A program made the translations under genes and the position numbers. A DNA stretch of 64,000 nt from Falsiroseomonas stagni DSM 19981 (GTDB lineage Bacteria > Pseudomonadota > Alphaproteobacteria > Acetobacterales > Acetobacteraceae): assembly GCF_900114315.1 (NCBI RefSeq), contig NZ_FOSQ01000010.1, positions 62,001-126,000 of the forward strand. The letters are read 5' to 3'. Within the stretch, counting starts at the first letter, position 1. Each line of letters begins with the position of its first letter. Below are positions 16,677 through 25,043 of this stretch, one piece after another. The notes beneath the pieces are model-generated. The model was not told where the DNA came from. It was given only the letters and a program-made list of their open reading frames with translations, and ran no database searches.

Positions 16677-17879
16677 TCAGGGGGAGGAGACGACCGCCGG
16701 GGCGAGTGCCGGGTGCTTGCCGGCGGGGTGGCCGGGGTTGCGGAAGCGGAGTTCGCCGTCCGGCGCGCCATCGGGCGGCGCCACGCCAAACAGCTCCATC
16801 CGGCTGGCGCAGGTGACGGCGACGACATGGCGGGCGGCGGGATCCGTCATCCAGCGGCGGGCGGCGCCTTCCAGTTCCAGGCGTTCGCGGAGCGCCCGCC
16901 ATTCCGCGCGGTCCACATCCTCCACCAGCATGGCCAGGATGCCGGGCTGGGTGCCGCTCAGGCGGCTGGGGGCGACGATGCCGCAGCGGCGGGCAACGGC
17001 GGCGGCGATGCTGTTCTCCTGCCCCGCGCGGGCGGCCATGACGAAGACGGAGCCGCCGCCTGGCATGGCGGTGACGGCGAGGTGCGCTTCCTCCCCGAAC
17101 TGGGCGCGGAGCTGGGCGGGCAGGCCCTGGCCGGCGGCCTGCGCGCCGGCGAGCACCAGGGGATCGAGCTTCAGGATGGCGTCGGCGCTGGAATCCTGGC
17201 GGCGTTCGGCCTGGAGGAGGCCCGCAATCTTGCGGTGGAGTTCGGAGACCTGTTCATCGGTCGCCATGCCGCCGGGCAGCGTCATCTTGAGGAGGTAGCG
17301 GCCGGGATGGGCGGCGAGCCAGGTCTGGAGGTCCGGGTTCACCCGGTCCACCAGCTGGCACCAGTCGCCGCGGTGGACGGGGCGGCCTTCCTCGGCGGAG
17401 ACGGTTTCGCAGACCACTTCCGCGCTGACGCCCTGGCGGGTGATGAGGAGGTCGTGCGGGGTTTCGTCCGTCAGGCCCGTATAGGCCACGGTGAAGCCGC
17501 GGGACCGGGCGAGGGCGGCGGTGTGCAGCAGGTGGAACAGGGGGACCAGGGTGGATTCGCCGGTCAGCCCGGCTTCGAGCTGTTCGCGCAGGCGGTTGCG
17601 GCGGGGGGAGGGCAGGGTCTCCGCCAGGGCCACCGCTTCGCGGGCGAAGCCGATCAGGCGGCGTTCGGCCTGGTTGGCGCGGGCCATGGCCTTGGGATCA
17701 GACAGGCGGGACAGCGCAAGTTCCAGGGCGTGGCGCTGCTGCGCGGCGCGGCCGGTCTGGCTGGACTGGGTGGCGCGCTGCGTGATCTCATCCATGCGTT
17801 TCGCCCAGAGGCGCGCGCCGCAGAGCGACCGGAAGCGATCCAGGACGGCCGGCGAGGGCCGCTGATCGGCAAATGGCAT
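16677..17879 (-). CDS. Conserved 400-aa protein of unknown function
   Basis: I do not recognise a characterised family. The N-terminal third (LWAKRMDEITQRATQSSQTG, then ELALSRLSD) looks helical. The middle contains DETPHDLLITRQGVSAEVVC (about residues 141-160), a D-L-L-I...E-V-V strand pair reminiscent of PD-(D/E)XK nuclease cores. The lysine expected after E-x is missing, so activity is doubtful. The C-terminal part has short hydrophobic strands (GSVFVMAARAG, RHVVAVTCASRMELFGV). There is no signal peptide or membrane segment. Upstream, 17914-17935 holds a perfect 8-bp inverted repeat that could be an operator or terminator. The gene stands alone on its strand. Confidence 0.7.
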   Translation of the reverse strand: MPFADQRPSPAVLDRFRSLCGARLWAKRMDEITQRATQSSQTGRAAQQRHALELALSRLSDPKAMARANQAERRLIGFAREAVALAETLPSPRRNRLREQLEAGLTGESTLVPLFHLLHTAALARSRGFTVAYTGLTDETPHDLLITRQGVSAEVVCETVSAEEGRPVHRGDWCQLVDRVNPDLQTWLAAHPGRYLLKMTLPGGMATDEQVSELHRKIAGLLQAERRQDSSADAILKLDPLVLAGAQAAGQGLPAQLRAQFGEEAHLAVTAMPGGGSVFVMAARAGQENSIAAAVARRCGIVAPSRLSGTQPGILAMLVEDVDRAEWRALRERLELEGAARRWMTDPAARHVVAVTCASRMELFGVAPPDGAPDGELRFRNPGHPAGKHPALAPAVVSSP

Positions 17880-17913
17880 GACGCGCCCCGTGAACGATTT
17901 GAGATGATCCCTA

Positions 17914-17935
17914 ACGCTGCCTGGGGGGGCAGCGT
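17914..17935. promoter_or_regulatory. Inverted repeat between the 400-aa gene and soeC
   Basis: ACGCTGCC (17914-17921) pairs perfectly with GGCAGCGT (17928-17935) around a six-base loop. It lies 34 bases upstream of the start at 17879 and downstream of soeC on the same strand. It could terminate the soe transcript or act as an operator for the 400-residue gene. It lacks a T-tract on the minus strand, so the terminator reading is weak. Confidence 0.4.
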
Positions 17936-18015
17936 CAAGCTTACAATCGGCAACAGGTTGACCGGCGCGGTCGGGTTTCCGCGGGAATCAGCGGTTCGGG
18001 GGGCCAGGGGCCGGT

Positions 18016-18954
18016 TCAGCTTTCTCCGTTGTAATAAAGCGTCACGGTATGCGTCGCTTCCGCGAACATCAGCCAGCGTTCGGCGAGCATGGCGGCGAGG
18101 GCCACCAGGGCGGCCAGGACCATCACCACCGCGCCGATCGGGCCGCCCGCCAGCATGGCGAGGATGGCGAGCGGGATGGTGGCGACGAAGCCCGCCATGA
18201 CGAGGGAGCGCAGCCTGTCGCGGTGCTTGCGGCCCAGCCGGAAGGCCATTTCCCGCAGCAGCCAGTTCTGTTCGGTATGTGGCGGATCGAGCGGCCTTGT
18301 GCGGCCGATGGCGCCGAGGCCGGTGGCGGATTCGATGGTGGGCGCCGTGGCGGGGCGGGGCGCGTCGATCATCTGCCAATAGGCGCGCTTGGCGGAGAGG
18401 GCGCCGATGGCGAGCAGGACGGAGAGCATGGCCGGCACCACCGGCCGGCCCGCCAGCGCGCCGAGCACCGCCAGCAACATGGCCCCGGTGAAGCCGGCAT
18501 GCAGCAGGTAGCCCGGCGCGACGCTGGGCAGGTGCCACTGCCGGATGGGCTTGAGGGAGGCGTAGATCATGCCCGTGCACCACACCGTGATGGCGGCGCC
18601 GATCGCGGCCGCCATGCTGGCGACGGTGGCGAGGCCCGGGCGGTCCGTCAGCAGGGCCAGGCCGAAGATCACGGCCGGGATGTAGGTGGCGATGGCGGCG
18701 ACGCCTTCGCGGGACAGCCAGGAGGACCGCCATTGCGACAGCGCCCGCCAGGCGCGTTCCGGCCGGCCGAGGTGGAGGAGGGAAGAGGCCAGCCCGATGG
18801 TGATGAGCAGCAGCGAGAGGACCAGCGCGACGAGCGCGAAGCTGGGGCTGGCCGGCAGCAGCCGCAGCGGCCGCAGCACGCCGAGCCAGAACAGCAGCCC
18901 GTAGCCGGCGCCGGAGGCGGTGGTGAAGAGGATGATGGAGGGGGCGGGGTTCAT
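18016..18954 (-). CDS. soeC: Sulfite dehydrogenase (quinone) membrane anchor, DmsC-type subunit
   Basis: This 312-residue integral membrane protein has about eight hydrophobic helices and starts MNPAPSIILFTTASGAGYGL. It includes the DmsC-family segment ASSLLHLGRPERAWRALSQW followed by SWLSREGVAA, which lines the quinone site. It anchors the cytoplasmic SoeAB dimer and passes electrons to quinone. It is the third gene after soeA and soeB on the same strand, with a 49-base gap from soeB. DmsC anchors also serve DMSO reductases, so the oxidising direction rests on the SoeA/SoeB sequence type. Confidence 0.82.
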   Translation of the reverse strand: MNPAPSIILFTTASGAGYGLLFWLGVLRPLRLLPASPSFALVALVLSLLLITIGLASSLLHLGRPERAWRALSQWRSSWLSREGVAAIATYIPAVIFGLALLTDRPGLATVASMAAAIGAAITVWCTGMIYASLKPIRQWHLPSVAPGYLLHAGFTGAMLLAVLGALAGRPVVPAMLSVLLAIGALSAKRAYWQMIDAPRPATAPTIESATGLGAIGRTRPLDPPHTEQNWLLREMAFRLGRKHRDRLRSLVMAGFVATIPLAILAMLAGGPIGAVVMVLAALVALAAMLAERWLMFAEATHTVTLYYNGES

Positions 18955-19003
18955 GCGGCGGTCCGGCGTGGGGCGGGCGGGGCGCTATCGGTGGCGAAGG
19001 CCA

Positions 19004-19741
19004 TCACCGGCTCAGCGCCCGGTCCAGCCAGCGCATCAGCGGGTGCTTGATGTCGAGCGTGGTGGGCTCGGCCTCCGCCGGCGGGTTGGGGTTAGGCGCC
19101 ATGGGGCGGCGGGGCGGCAGGTATTTGTTGGTGGGCGCGTAGCCCATCTCCGGCATCAGGTCGAAGCCGCCGCGGGAGGCGACGAGCTGGGAGACCGCGC
19201 TCTCGGGATCGCCGAGGTCGCCGAAATGGCGGGCGCCGACGGGGCAGGTGATGACGCAGGCGGGCTGGCGCTGCGCTTCCGGAATGGTCTCGTTGTAGAT
19301 GCGGTCGACGCAGAGGGTGCATTTCTTCATCACCCCCTCGTCTTCATCGAGTTCCCGCGCGCCATAGGGGCAGGCCCAGGCGCAGAGGCCGCAGCCGATG
19401 CAGGTATCGGTGTTCACCAGGACGATGCCGTCCTCCGCGCGCTTGTAGGACGCGCCGGTGGGGCAGACGGTGACGCAGGCCGGCGTCTCGCAATGCAGGC
19501 AGGAGCGCGGGAAGTGGACCGTGCGGCCCTCCGCGCCTTCGCCCGCTTCGTAGGAATGGACGCGGTTGAACCAGACGCCCTCCGCGCCGGCGGAATAGGG
19601 CTTCATGTCGGGCAGGGGGGCCAGGTGCCCGCCGGCGTTCCACTGCTTGCAGTTGGTGGCGCAGGCCTGGCAGCCGACGCAGGTATCGAGGTCGATAACC
19701 AGGCCGAGCTTTTTCGCGGAGGCGGGGGGAAGTTCGGTCAT
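19004..19741 (-). CDS. soeB: Sulfite dehydrogenase (quinone) iron-sulfur subunit
   Basis: This 245-residue protein has four ferredoxin-type cysteine clusters: CVGCQACATNCKQWN (about 24-38), CLHCETPACVTVCPTGASY, CIGCGLCAWACPYGA and a final CTLC...CVITCPVGARHFGD. It would transfer electrons from the molybdenum subunit to the membrane anchor. The start ATG 19741 overlaps the soeA stop (ATGA), giving coupled translation. The segment VWFNRVHSYEAGE after the first cluster matches my recollection of SoeB rather than of DmsB or nitrate reductase subunits. There is no signal peptide, consistent with a cytoplasmic enzyme. Confidence 0.85.
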   Translation of the reverse strand: MTELPPASAKKLGLVIDLDTCVGCQACATNCKQWNAGGHLAPLPDMKPYSAGAEGVWFNRVHSYEAGEGAEGRTVHFPRSCLHCETPACVTVCPTGASYKRAEDGIVLVNTDTCIGCGLCAWACPYGARELDEDEGVMKKCTLCVDRIYNETIPEAQRQPACVITCPVGARHFGDLGDPESAVSQLVASRGGFDLMPEMGYAPTNKYLPPRRPMAPNPNPPAEAEPTTLDIKHPLMRWLDRALSR

Positions 19742-22626
19742 CGTGCGGACTCGCGCGTGGGAGAAAGTCCGGGCTCCCGGATGATGAGGGGGACCGCCGG
19801 CATGTTGGGCGGGGCCTTCAGCGTGGAGGGATGGGGCAGGGTTTCGCCTGCTTCCTCGGGCGCGCATTTGGTGACGGAGACGCGGAGGTCGTACCACGCC
19901 GCCTGGCCCGTGACGGGGTCCGCATTTGCCGATTTGAAGCCCTCCTGCGCCGGCAGCCATTCGCTGATGACGTGGTTCAGGAGAAAGCCCTTGCTGGATT
20001 CCGGGCTGTCGGCGGAAAGCTGCCAGGCGCCGCTGCGCTTGCCGATGGCGTTCCAGGTCCAGACGGTGTCGGTGTTCACGCCTTCCATCAGCGTCACCTG
20101 ACCCTTCACGCGGCCGTTGCGGCTTTCGACCCAGACCCAGTCATCCTGCGCGATGCCCTGCTTCGTGGCCGTGCTGCGCGCCATGTAGAGGCGGTTGGAG
20201 CCGTGGATCTGGCGCAGCCAGGCGTTCATCGAGCCCCAGGAATGGTACATCGCCATCGGCCGCTGCGTGACCGCGGAGAGCGGGTAGGGCGTGGTGTCAT
20301 GCGCCGCCTGTTCCAGCGGCGCGTACCACATCGGCAGCGGGTCGCAGTAGGTTTCCACGCGCTTGCGCAGGCGGTCCGGCGGCTGCTTCGCGCCATGGCC
20401 CTGCGCGGCCAGGCGGAATTTCTGCAATGGCTCCGACCAGATCTGCATGACGATCTGGTTGGCGGCGCCCATCAGGCCCATGGCCTTGGCTTCGTCCAGA
20501 TAGGCGCGGTTGGCGTGCTTGAAGTAGCTCTGCTCCGCCGTCAGGTGGTGCTTCCAGAAGCAGCCATTGTCGATGTAGCGCTGCAACTGGTCCTTGTTCG
20601 GCTCGCCGACGCCCTTCTTGGTGCCGTCCTCGCCCCGCCATCCCGCCAGCGGGCCGATGCCGGGCATGCGCTGGTGGTTCACGATGTAGTCCGGGTAGTC
20701 CTTGAACTTCGCGCTGCCATCCTCCTTCGTGAAGGCGGGCAGGCCGAGGCGGGAGCCGAGATCGATCAGCACGTCCTGGAAGGGGCGCACATCGCGGTCC
20801 GGCTTGATGACGGGCTGGCGGATGGCGTCGCCGGGGCCATGCGCGTTGCCGATGGGGCGGTCGAGCAGGCTGATCGCGTCCCAGCGTTCGAGGTAGGTGG
20901 TGTCGGGCAGGATCAGGTCCGCGTAGGGCACGGTCTCGCTGAAATAGGCGTCGGCGTAGATGACGTGGGGGATGCGGTATTCGCCGTCCGCCTTCTGCTC
21001 CGTCAGGATGCGGATGATCTCGAGCGGATTCATGGCGCTGTTCCAGGCCATGTTGGCCATGAACATGAACAGCGTGTCGATGCTGTACGGGTCCTCCGCC
21101 CCGGCATTGCCGATGACGGTGTGCATCATGCCGTGCAGGCCGAGCGGCGCCTCCCAGGAGAAGGCCTTGTCGATGCGCAGCGGCGTGCCGGCGTCATCCA
21201 CCAGCAGGTCATCAGGGCCATGCGGGAAGGCGAGGAGGTTGCCCGCGATCGGCGTATTCGGCGCGGTAGTCTTGCCCGCGGGGCCGGGGCCCGGCGGGAT
21301 GGGCCGCGGGAAGGGCGATTTGTAGCGCCAGGAGCCGGGGGTATCGACGGCGCCGAGCAGCATCTGCAGCAGATGCAGCGCGCGGCAGGTATGGAACCCG
21401 TTGGAATGCGCGCTGATGCCGCGCATGGCGTGGAAGGCGATGGGGCGGCCGACCATGGTCTCATGCCGCCGGCCGAGCGCATCGGTCCAGGGCACGTCGA
21501 GGGTGATGGTTTCCTTGAAGGCGATATCAGCGATTTCGGTCGCAAGCCGCCGGATGCGGGCGGCGTCGATGCCGCAGCGCTCCGCCACCGCATCGGGGGC
21601 GTATTCGGCGCCGAGGTAGCGTTCGGCCATCAACTGGAAGACGGGCACCGCCTTGCGGCCATCGGGCAACGTGTAGTCGCCCACGATGGCGGGCTGCATC
21701 TCCGCCGTCGCGGCATCCACCGGCGCGCCGGCGATGCGGTCCCAGGCGAGGGGCTTGCCATCGGCGTCGCGGGCGAAGAGCCCGTCATCGGCGCCGCCGG
21801 GGTTGCGGATCACCAGCCAGGCGGCGTTGGTGTAGCGGACGAGGAACTGGAGATCGACGCGGTCCGTCCGCAGCAGCTCATGCATCAGGGCCATGATGAA
21901 CAGGCCGTCGGTGCCGGGGCGGATGCCGACCCATTCATCGGCGATGGCGGAATAGCCCGTCCGCACCGGGTTCACGGAGACGAATTTCGCCCCCCGCGCC
22001 TTCATCTTGCCGAGCCCGATCTTGATCGGGTTGCTGTCATGGTCCTCCGCCACGCCGAACATGACGAAGTATTTTGCGAGTTCCCAATCGGGCTCGCCGA
22101 ATTCCCAGAACGAACCGCCGATGGTGTAGAGGCCGCCGGCGGCCATGTTGACGGAGCAGAAGCCGCCATGGGCGGCGAAGTTGGGCGTGCCGAATTGCGC
22201 GGCCCAGAAGCCCGTGAGCGACTGGGACTGGTCGCGGCCGGTGAAGAAGGCGAGGCGCTTGGGGTCCGTGCGGCGGACATGGCCGAGCCAGCCGGTCGCG
22301 ATCTCCATCGCCTCCTCCCAGCTGATCTCCGCGAATTCGCCGGAGCCGCGGGGGCCGACGCGCTTCAGCGGCGCGCGGAGCCGGGCGGGGGAGTACTGCG
22401 TCATGATCCCGGCGCTGCCCTTGCCGCAGAGCACGCCGCGATTCACGGGGTGGTCGGGATTGCCCTCGATGTAGCGGATTCGGCCGTCCTTCAGATGGAC
22501 TTTGATGCCGCAGCGGCAGGCGCACATGTAGCAGGTGGTGGTCTTCACCGTGTCGCCGATCGGCGCCTGGGTGTCGATGACCTCGCCATGGCCGGTCATC
22601 CGGCTGGGCAGGTTGGTATCCGGCAT
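19738..22626 (-). CDS. soeA: Sulfite dehydrogenase (quinone), molybdopterin catalytic subunit
   Basis: This 962-residue bis-MGD oxidoreductase has an N-terminal 4Fe-4S motif CYMCACRCGIKVHLKDG plus GVLCGKG (about residues 32-70), then the three molybdopterin domains and the dinucleotide-binding C-terminal domain (YHSWGSMNAWLRQIHGSN). There is no Tat signal, so it works in the cytoplasm. The C-Y-M-C-A-C-R-C-G start, the length near 960 and the A-B-C gene order with a DmsC anchor fit the SoeABC sulfite:quinone oxidoreductase known from Allochromatium and Roseobacters. It would let the cell oxidise sulfite from organosulfonate or thiosulfate breakdown. A polysulfide or thiosulfate reductase is the alternative. 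Confidence 0.82.
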   Translation of the reverse strand: MPDTNLPSRMTGHGEVIDTQAPIGDTVKTTTCYMCACRCGIKVHLKDGRIRYIEGNPDHPVNRGVLCGKGSAGIMTQYSPARLRAPLKRVGPRGSGEFAEISWEEAMEIATGWLGHVRRTDPKRLAFFTGRDQSQSLTGFWAAQFGTPNFAAHGGFCSVNMAAGGLYTIGGSFWEFGEPDWELAKYFVMFGVAEDHDSNPIKIGLGKMKARGAKFVSVNPVRTGYSAIADEWVGIRPGTDGLFIMALMHELLRTDRVDLQFLVRYTNAAWLVIRNPGGADDGLFARDADGKPLAWDRIAGAPVDAATAEMQPAIVGDYTLPDGRKAVPVFQLMAERYLGAEYAPDAVAERCGIDAARIRRLATEIADIAFKETITLDVPWTDALGRRHETMVGRPIAFHAMRGISAHSNGFHTCRALHLLQMLLGAVDTPGSWRYKSPFPRPIPPGPGPAGKTTAPNTPIAGNLLAFPHGPDDLLVDDAGTPLRIDKAFSWEAPLGLHGMMHTVIGNAGAEDPYSIDTLFMFMANMAWNSAMNPLEIIRILTEQKADGEYRIPHVIYADAYFSETVPYADLILPDTTYLERWDAISLLDRPIGNAHGPGDAIRQPVIKPDRDVRPFQDVLIDLGSRLGLPAFTKEDGSAKFKDYPDYIVNHQRMPGIGPLAGWRGEDGTKKGVGEPNKDQLQRYIDNGCFWKHHLTAEQSYFKHANRAYLDEAKAMGLMGAANQIVMQIWSEPLQKFRLAAQGHGAKQPPDRLRKRVETYCDPLPMWYAPLEQAAHDTTPYPLSAVTQRPMAMYHSWGSMNAWLRQIHGSNRLYMARSTATKQGIAQDDWVWVESRNGRVKGQVTLMEGVNTDTVWTWNAIGKRSGAWQLSADSPESSKGFLLNHVISEWLPAQEGFKSANADPVTGQAAWYDLRVSVTKCAPEEAGETLPHPSTLKAPPNMPAVPLIIREPGLSPTRESAR

Positions 22627-22686
22627 GACGGGCCTTGCCTGATTCTTCGGTTGCCGGATTAGCGCATGGTGGGGCCTGCCCGCAAA

Positions 22687-22729
22687 GCCCCGGGGCGGGA
22701 GAAGGTTTTTCTCGGGCCCCGCCCCGGGC
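22687..22729 (-). terminator. Hairpin downstream of the amidohydrolase gene
   Basis: GCCCCGGGGCGGG (22687-22699) and CCCGCCCCGGGC (22718-22729) form a long GC-rich, nearly perfect stem. It lies just after the stop of the minus-strand amidohydrolase gene and before soeA. On the minus strand the stem is followed by TTTGC, a weak T-tract. It probably ends the amidohydrolase transcript and insulates soeABC. Confidence 0.5.
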
Positions 22730-22735
22730 GCGGCT

Positions 22736-24403
22736 TCACATTCCCTGGCGATGCACCACCCGCCCGCCGACCAGGGTCATCAGCGCCCGCGTCTCCCGGA
22801 TCCGCTCCGGCTCCACCGCCAGCAGGTCCTGGGACAGCACCACCAGGTCGGCGCGCTTGCCGGGCTCGATGGAGCCGAGTTCGGCCTCCGCCCCCAGCAG
22901 CACGGCGTTGTTGATGGTGTATAGGCTCAGCGCCTCCCGCGGCGTGATCGCGTGCTCCGGGCCCAGGCGATAGCCCGCCAGCGTGCCGCGGGTGGTCATC
23001 CACCACATGGACTGGAAGGGATCGCCCGGCACCACGGGGGCGTCGGTGCCCCCGCCGACATGCACGCCGGCATCGATGATGCGGCGGATCGGGATCGAAT
23101 ACGCCGCGCGTTCATCCCCCCACCAGCGCCGCTGGTTGTGGCCCAGCAGCACGGGGTGGTTCTGCGCGGTGGCCATGATGCCAAGCCGCGCCATCTCCGC
23201 CAGCGCGGGCGGCGTCGGCAGGAAGATGTGCATCACCGTCCAGCGCAGCGGGCGCACCGGGCCGAGTTCGCGGTCCACCTGGCCGTAGAGGCGGGTGATG
23301 AGGTCGATGGTGTAGTCGCCCACCGCATGGGTCTGGATCTGCAGCCCGGCGCGATGGATGGCGCGCAAGCCCTCCAGCAATTCGGGCTCGCCGCCGGCGG
23401 GCAGCAGCAGGATGCCGCGGTAGTCGGGGTTGGTCTGCTCCCCGGGCACGATGCGGTAGGGGTCGTTCATGCGGCCGCCCTCCACGCCGCCATCCAGCAG
23501 CCATTTGATCCCGCCGGTGCGGAGCATGGGGTGCTGCGGCCAGCCGGCCTGGGCGGCGATGCCGCGGCGGATCTGTTCGCCGGTGGCGGCGCGCCAGAGC
23601 AGCCAGGTGCGGACCGTCATCTGCCCCTGGTCGCGGAGTTCGCGGTAGATGCCGGCGATCTCGTCCGTGATGCCGGGCTCGACGACGGTGGTGACGCCGA
23701 GCGCGTTCAACTCCCGCATCGCCGCCACCACCAGGCGGGTCTGGTCGGGGACGGGCGGCGGGGGCGGCAGGACGCGGCGGACCAGGGCGGTGGCGCCGGC
23801 GATCAACAGCACGCCCGTGGGCTCCCCATCCTCCCGCTTCACGATGACGCCGCCGGCGGGCTGGGGCGTGTCCCGCGTCACGCCGGCGCGGGCGAGGGCC
23901 TGGCTGTTCACCGCCACCACATGGCCGCCACGGGGGATGAAGACGGGGTTGTTCGGCGCGACGCTGTCGAGTTCCCAGCGCGTCGGCAGGCGGCCCTCCG
24001 CCAGGATGCTCTCATGCCAGAGGGAGGAGGCGATGACCCAGTCGCCGGGCGGCGTGGCGCGGGCGCGTTCGCCGATGCGGGCCAGGATGTCGGCGATGGA
24101 TCGGGCATCGAGCAGCTGCACCGCGGGCAGGTTCATGCCCCATTGGTGCTGGTGGACATGGCTGTCGATCAGGCCGGGGATGGCGGTGCGGCCGCCGAGG
24201 TCGATGACCGTCGTGGCCGGGCCGGCCAGGGCCTCCGCCGCCGCGCCGGTGGCGACGAAGCGGCCATCCCGGATGGCGACTGCGGTGGTGGTGCTTTCCG
24301 TCGCATCCTGGGTGTGGATGCGGCCGTTGCGGAGGAGGGTCTCCGCGGGTTGCGCCAGGGCTGGCGGGGCGAGTGCCAGCAGCGCGAGGAGGAGGCTGCG
24401 CAT
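22736..24403 (-). CDS. Exported amidohydrolase of the YtcJ type
   Basis: This 555-residue metal-dependent hydrolase has a cleavable signal peptide (MRSLLLALLALAPPALAQP). The amidohydrolase-3 pattern is visible: LLRNGRIHTQDA, then GRTAIPGLIDSHVHQHQWGM with the first metal histidines, a long insertion typical of YtcJ, HAVGDYTIDLITRLYG with a histidine ligand, GGGTDAPVVPGDPFQSMWWM with the catalytic Asp, and the closing GSIEPGKRADLVVLSQDLL. The substrate is probably an amide or formamide and cannot be specified. Two bases separate its start from the stop of the upstream small exported protein, so the two are coupled. Confidence 0.88.
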   Translation of the reverse strand: MRSLLLALLALAPPALAQPAETLLRNGRIHTQDATESTTTAVAIRDGRFVATGAAAEALAGPATTVIDLGGRTAIPGLIDSHVHQHQWGMNLPAVQLLDARSIADILARIGERARATPPGDWVIASSLWHESILAEGRLPTRWELDSVAPNNPVFIPRGGHVVAVNSQALARAGVTRDTPQPAGGVIVKREDGEPTGVLLIAGATALVRRVLPPPPPVPDQTRLVVAAMRELNALGVTTVVEPGITDEIAGIYRELRDQGQMTVRTWLLWRAATGEQIRRGIAAQAGWPQHPMLRTGGIKWLLDGGVEGGRMNDPYRIVPGEQTNPDYRGILLLPAGGEPELLEGLRAIHRAGLQIQTHAVGDYTIDLITRLYGQVDRELGPVRPLRWTVMHIFLPTPPALAEMARLGIMATAQNHPVLLGHNQRRWWGDERAAYSIPIRRIIDAGVHVGGGTDAPVVPGDPFQSMWWMTTRGTLAGYRLGPEHAITPREALSLYTINNAVLLGAEAELGSIEPGKRADLVVLSQDLLAVEPERIRETRALMTLVGGRVVHRQGM

Positions 24404-24405
24404 GG

Positions 24406-24861
24406 TCAGGCGCTGGCCAGGCCGGCGTCGCGCAGCACCAGGCGGTCCGGCAGGCCGGTGGGGGCGCGGGCGGAATCGCTGAGGTCCAGCACGCCGGTCA
24501 GGGTGACGCGGGTGTAGGGGTCCGCGATGTGGGGCAGGCCGGGGGCGTGGACGGCGACGACGCCAATCGGCCAGTCATGCGCGCCGCCGCAGAGCTGGCA
24601 GGGGACGAGGGCGGCTTCCCCCAGCGCGAGCCAGCCTGGCGTGGCGGTGGGGACGGGGGCGACGAGGCCGGTGAGGGTGACGCGGCTGCCCTCCAGGCGC
24701 TTCGCGAGGGGGGAGGGCGCGGTGCCGGCCTCATCGTACAGGTCCCGCAGCGGCGTTGCGGGGGCCGCGCGGGCGGGGGTGGCGGCGGCGATGGCGGTGC
24801 AGGCGAGCCCTGTGCCGGCGGCGATGATGGCGCGGCGGCCGAGGATGCGCGGATGGCTCAT
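24406..24861 (-). CDS. Exported small protein with Tat-like signal
   Basis: This is a 151-residue protein. The N-terminus MSHPRILGRRAIIAAGTGLA, with G-R-R before a hydrophobic core ending in ARA, looks like a Tat or Sec signal (about residues 1-32). The mature part has a beta-rich segment VTLTGLVAPVP followed by LVPCQLCGGAHDWPIGVV, where a C-x-x-C pair may bind metal or form a disulfide. The closing half (YTRVTLTGVLDLSD) repeats the same strand pattern. I do not recognise the family with certainty. The gene directly precedes the amidohydrolase gene with a two-base gap, so both may act in the same extracytoplasmic process. Confidence 0.7.
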   Translation of the reverse strand: MSHPRILGRRAIIAAGTGLACTAIAAATPARAAPATPLRDLYDEAGTAPSPLAKRLEGSRVTLTGLVAPVPTATPGWLALGEAALVPCQLCGGAHDWPIGVVAVHAPGLPHIADPYTRVTLTGVLDLSDSARAPTGLPDRLVLRDAGLASA

Positions 24862-24990
24862 GGAACATCTCCCCTCGCGCCGTTCGGGCGCTGTGCGGGG
24901 AGGCTATCGCGCGGATTGGCGGGGCGGGAAGGGTGCTGGTCGTCTGGCCAGTTGCGGCGACCCCCACCCCGACCAGCCTTTGGCGTTGGT

Positions 24991-25031
24991 GCAGTGCCCC
25001 AACCCCCCGCGCTTGCGGGGGAGGGGTGGGG
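24991..25031. repeat. GC-rich imperfect hairpin repeat before aroC
   Basis: A C-rich arm (CCCCAACCCCCCGC, 24997-25010) and a G-rich arm (GCGGGGGAGGGGTGGGG, 25015-25031) form an imperfect hairpin. A similar C-rich leader (CCCCCACCCCG) precedes a comparable hairpin at 39213-39238. It follows the aroC stop on the minus strand and probably serves as its terminator. The recurrence suggests a dispersed repeat family. Confidence 0.5.
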
Positions 25032-25043
25032 TGAGCGCCGCCC

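Noticed and set aside
19831-22662. 943-residue open frame on the plus strand
   Set aside because: It is the antisense shadow of soeA. Long antisense frames are expected at this GC content, and the translation has no domain signature.
24991-25031. Standard rho-independent terminator
   Set aside because: GC-rich hairpin without a T-tract; listed as a repeat with only possible terminator activity.
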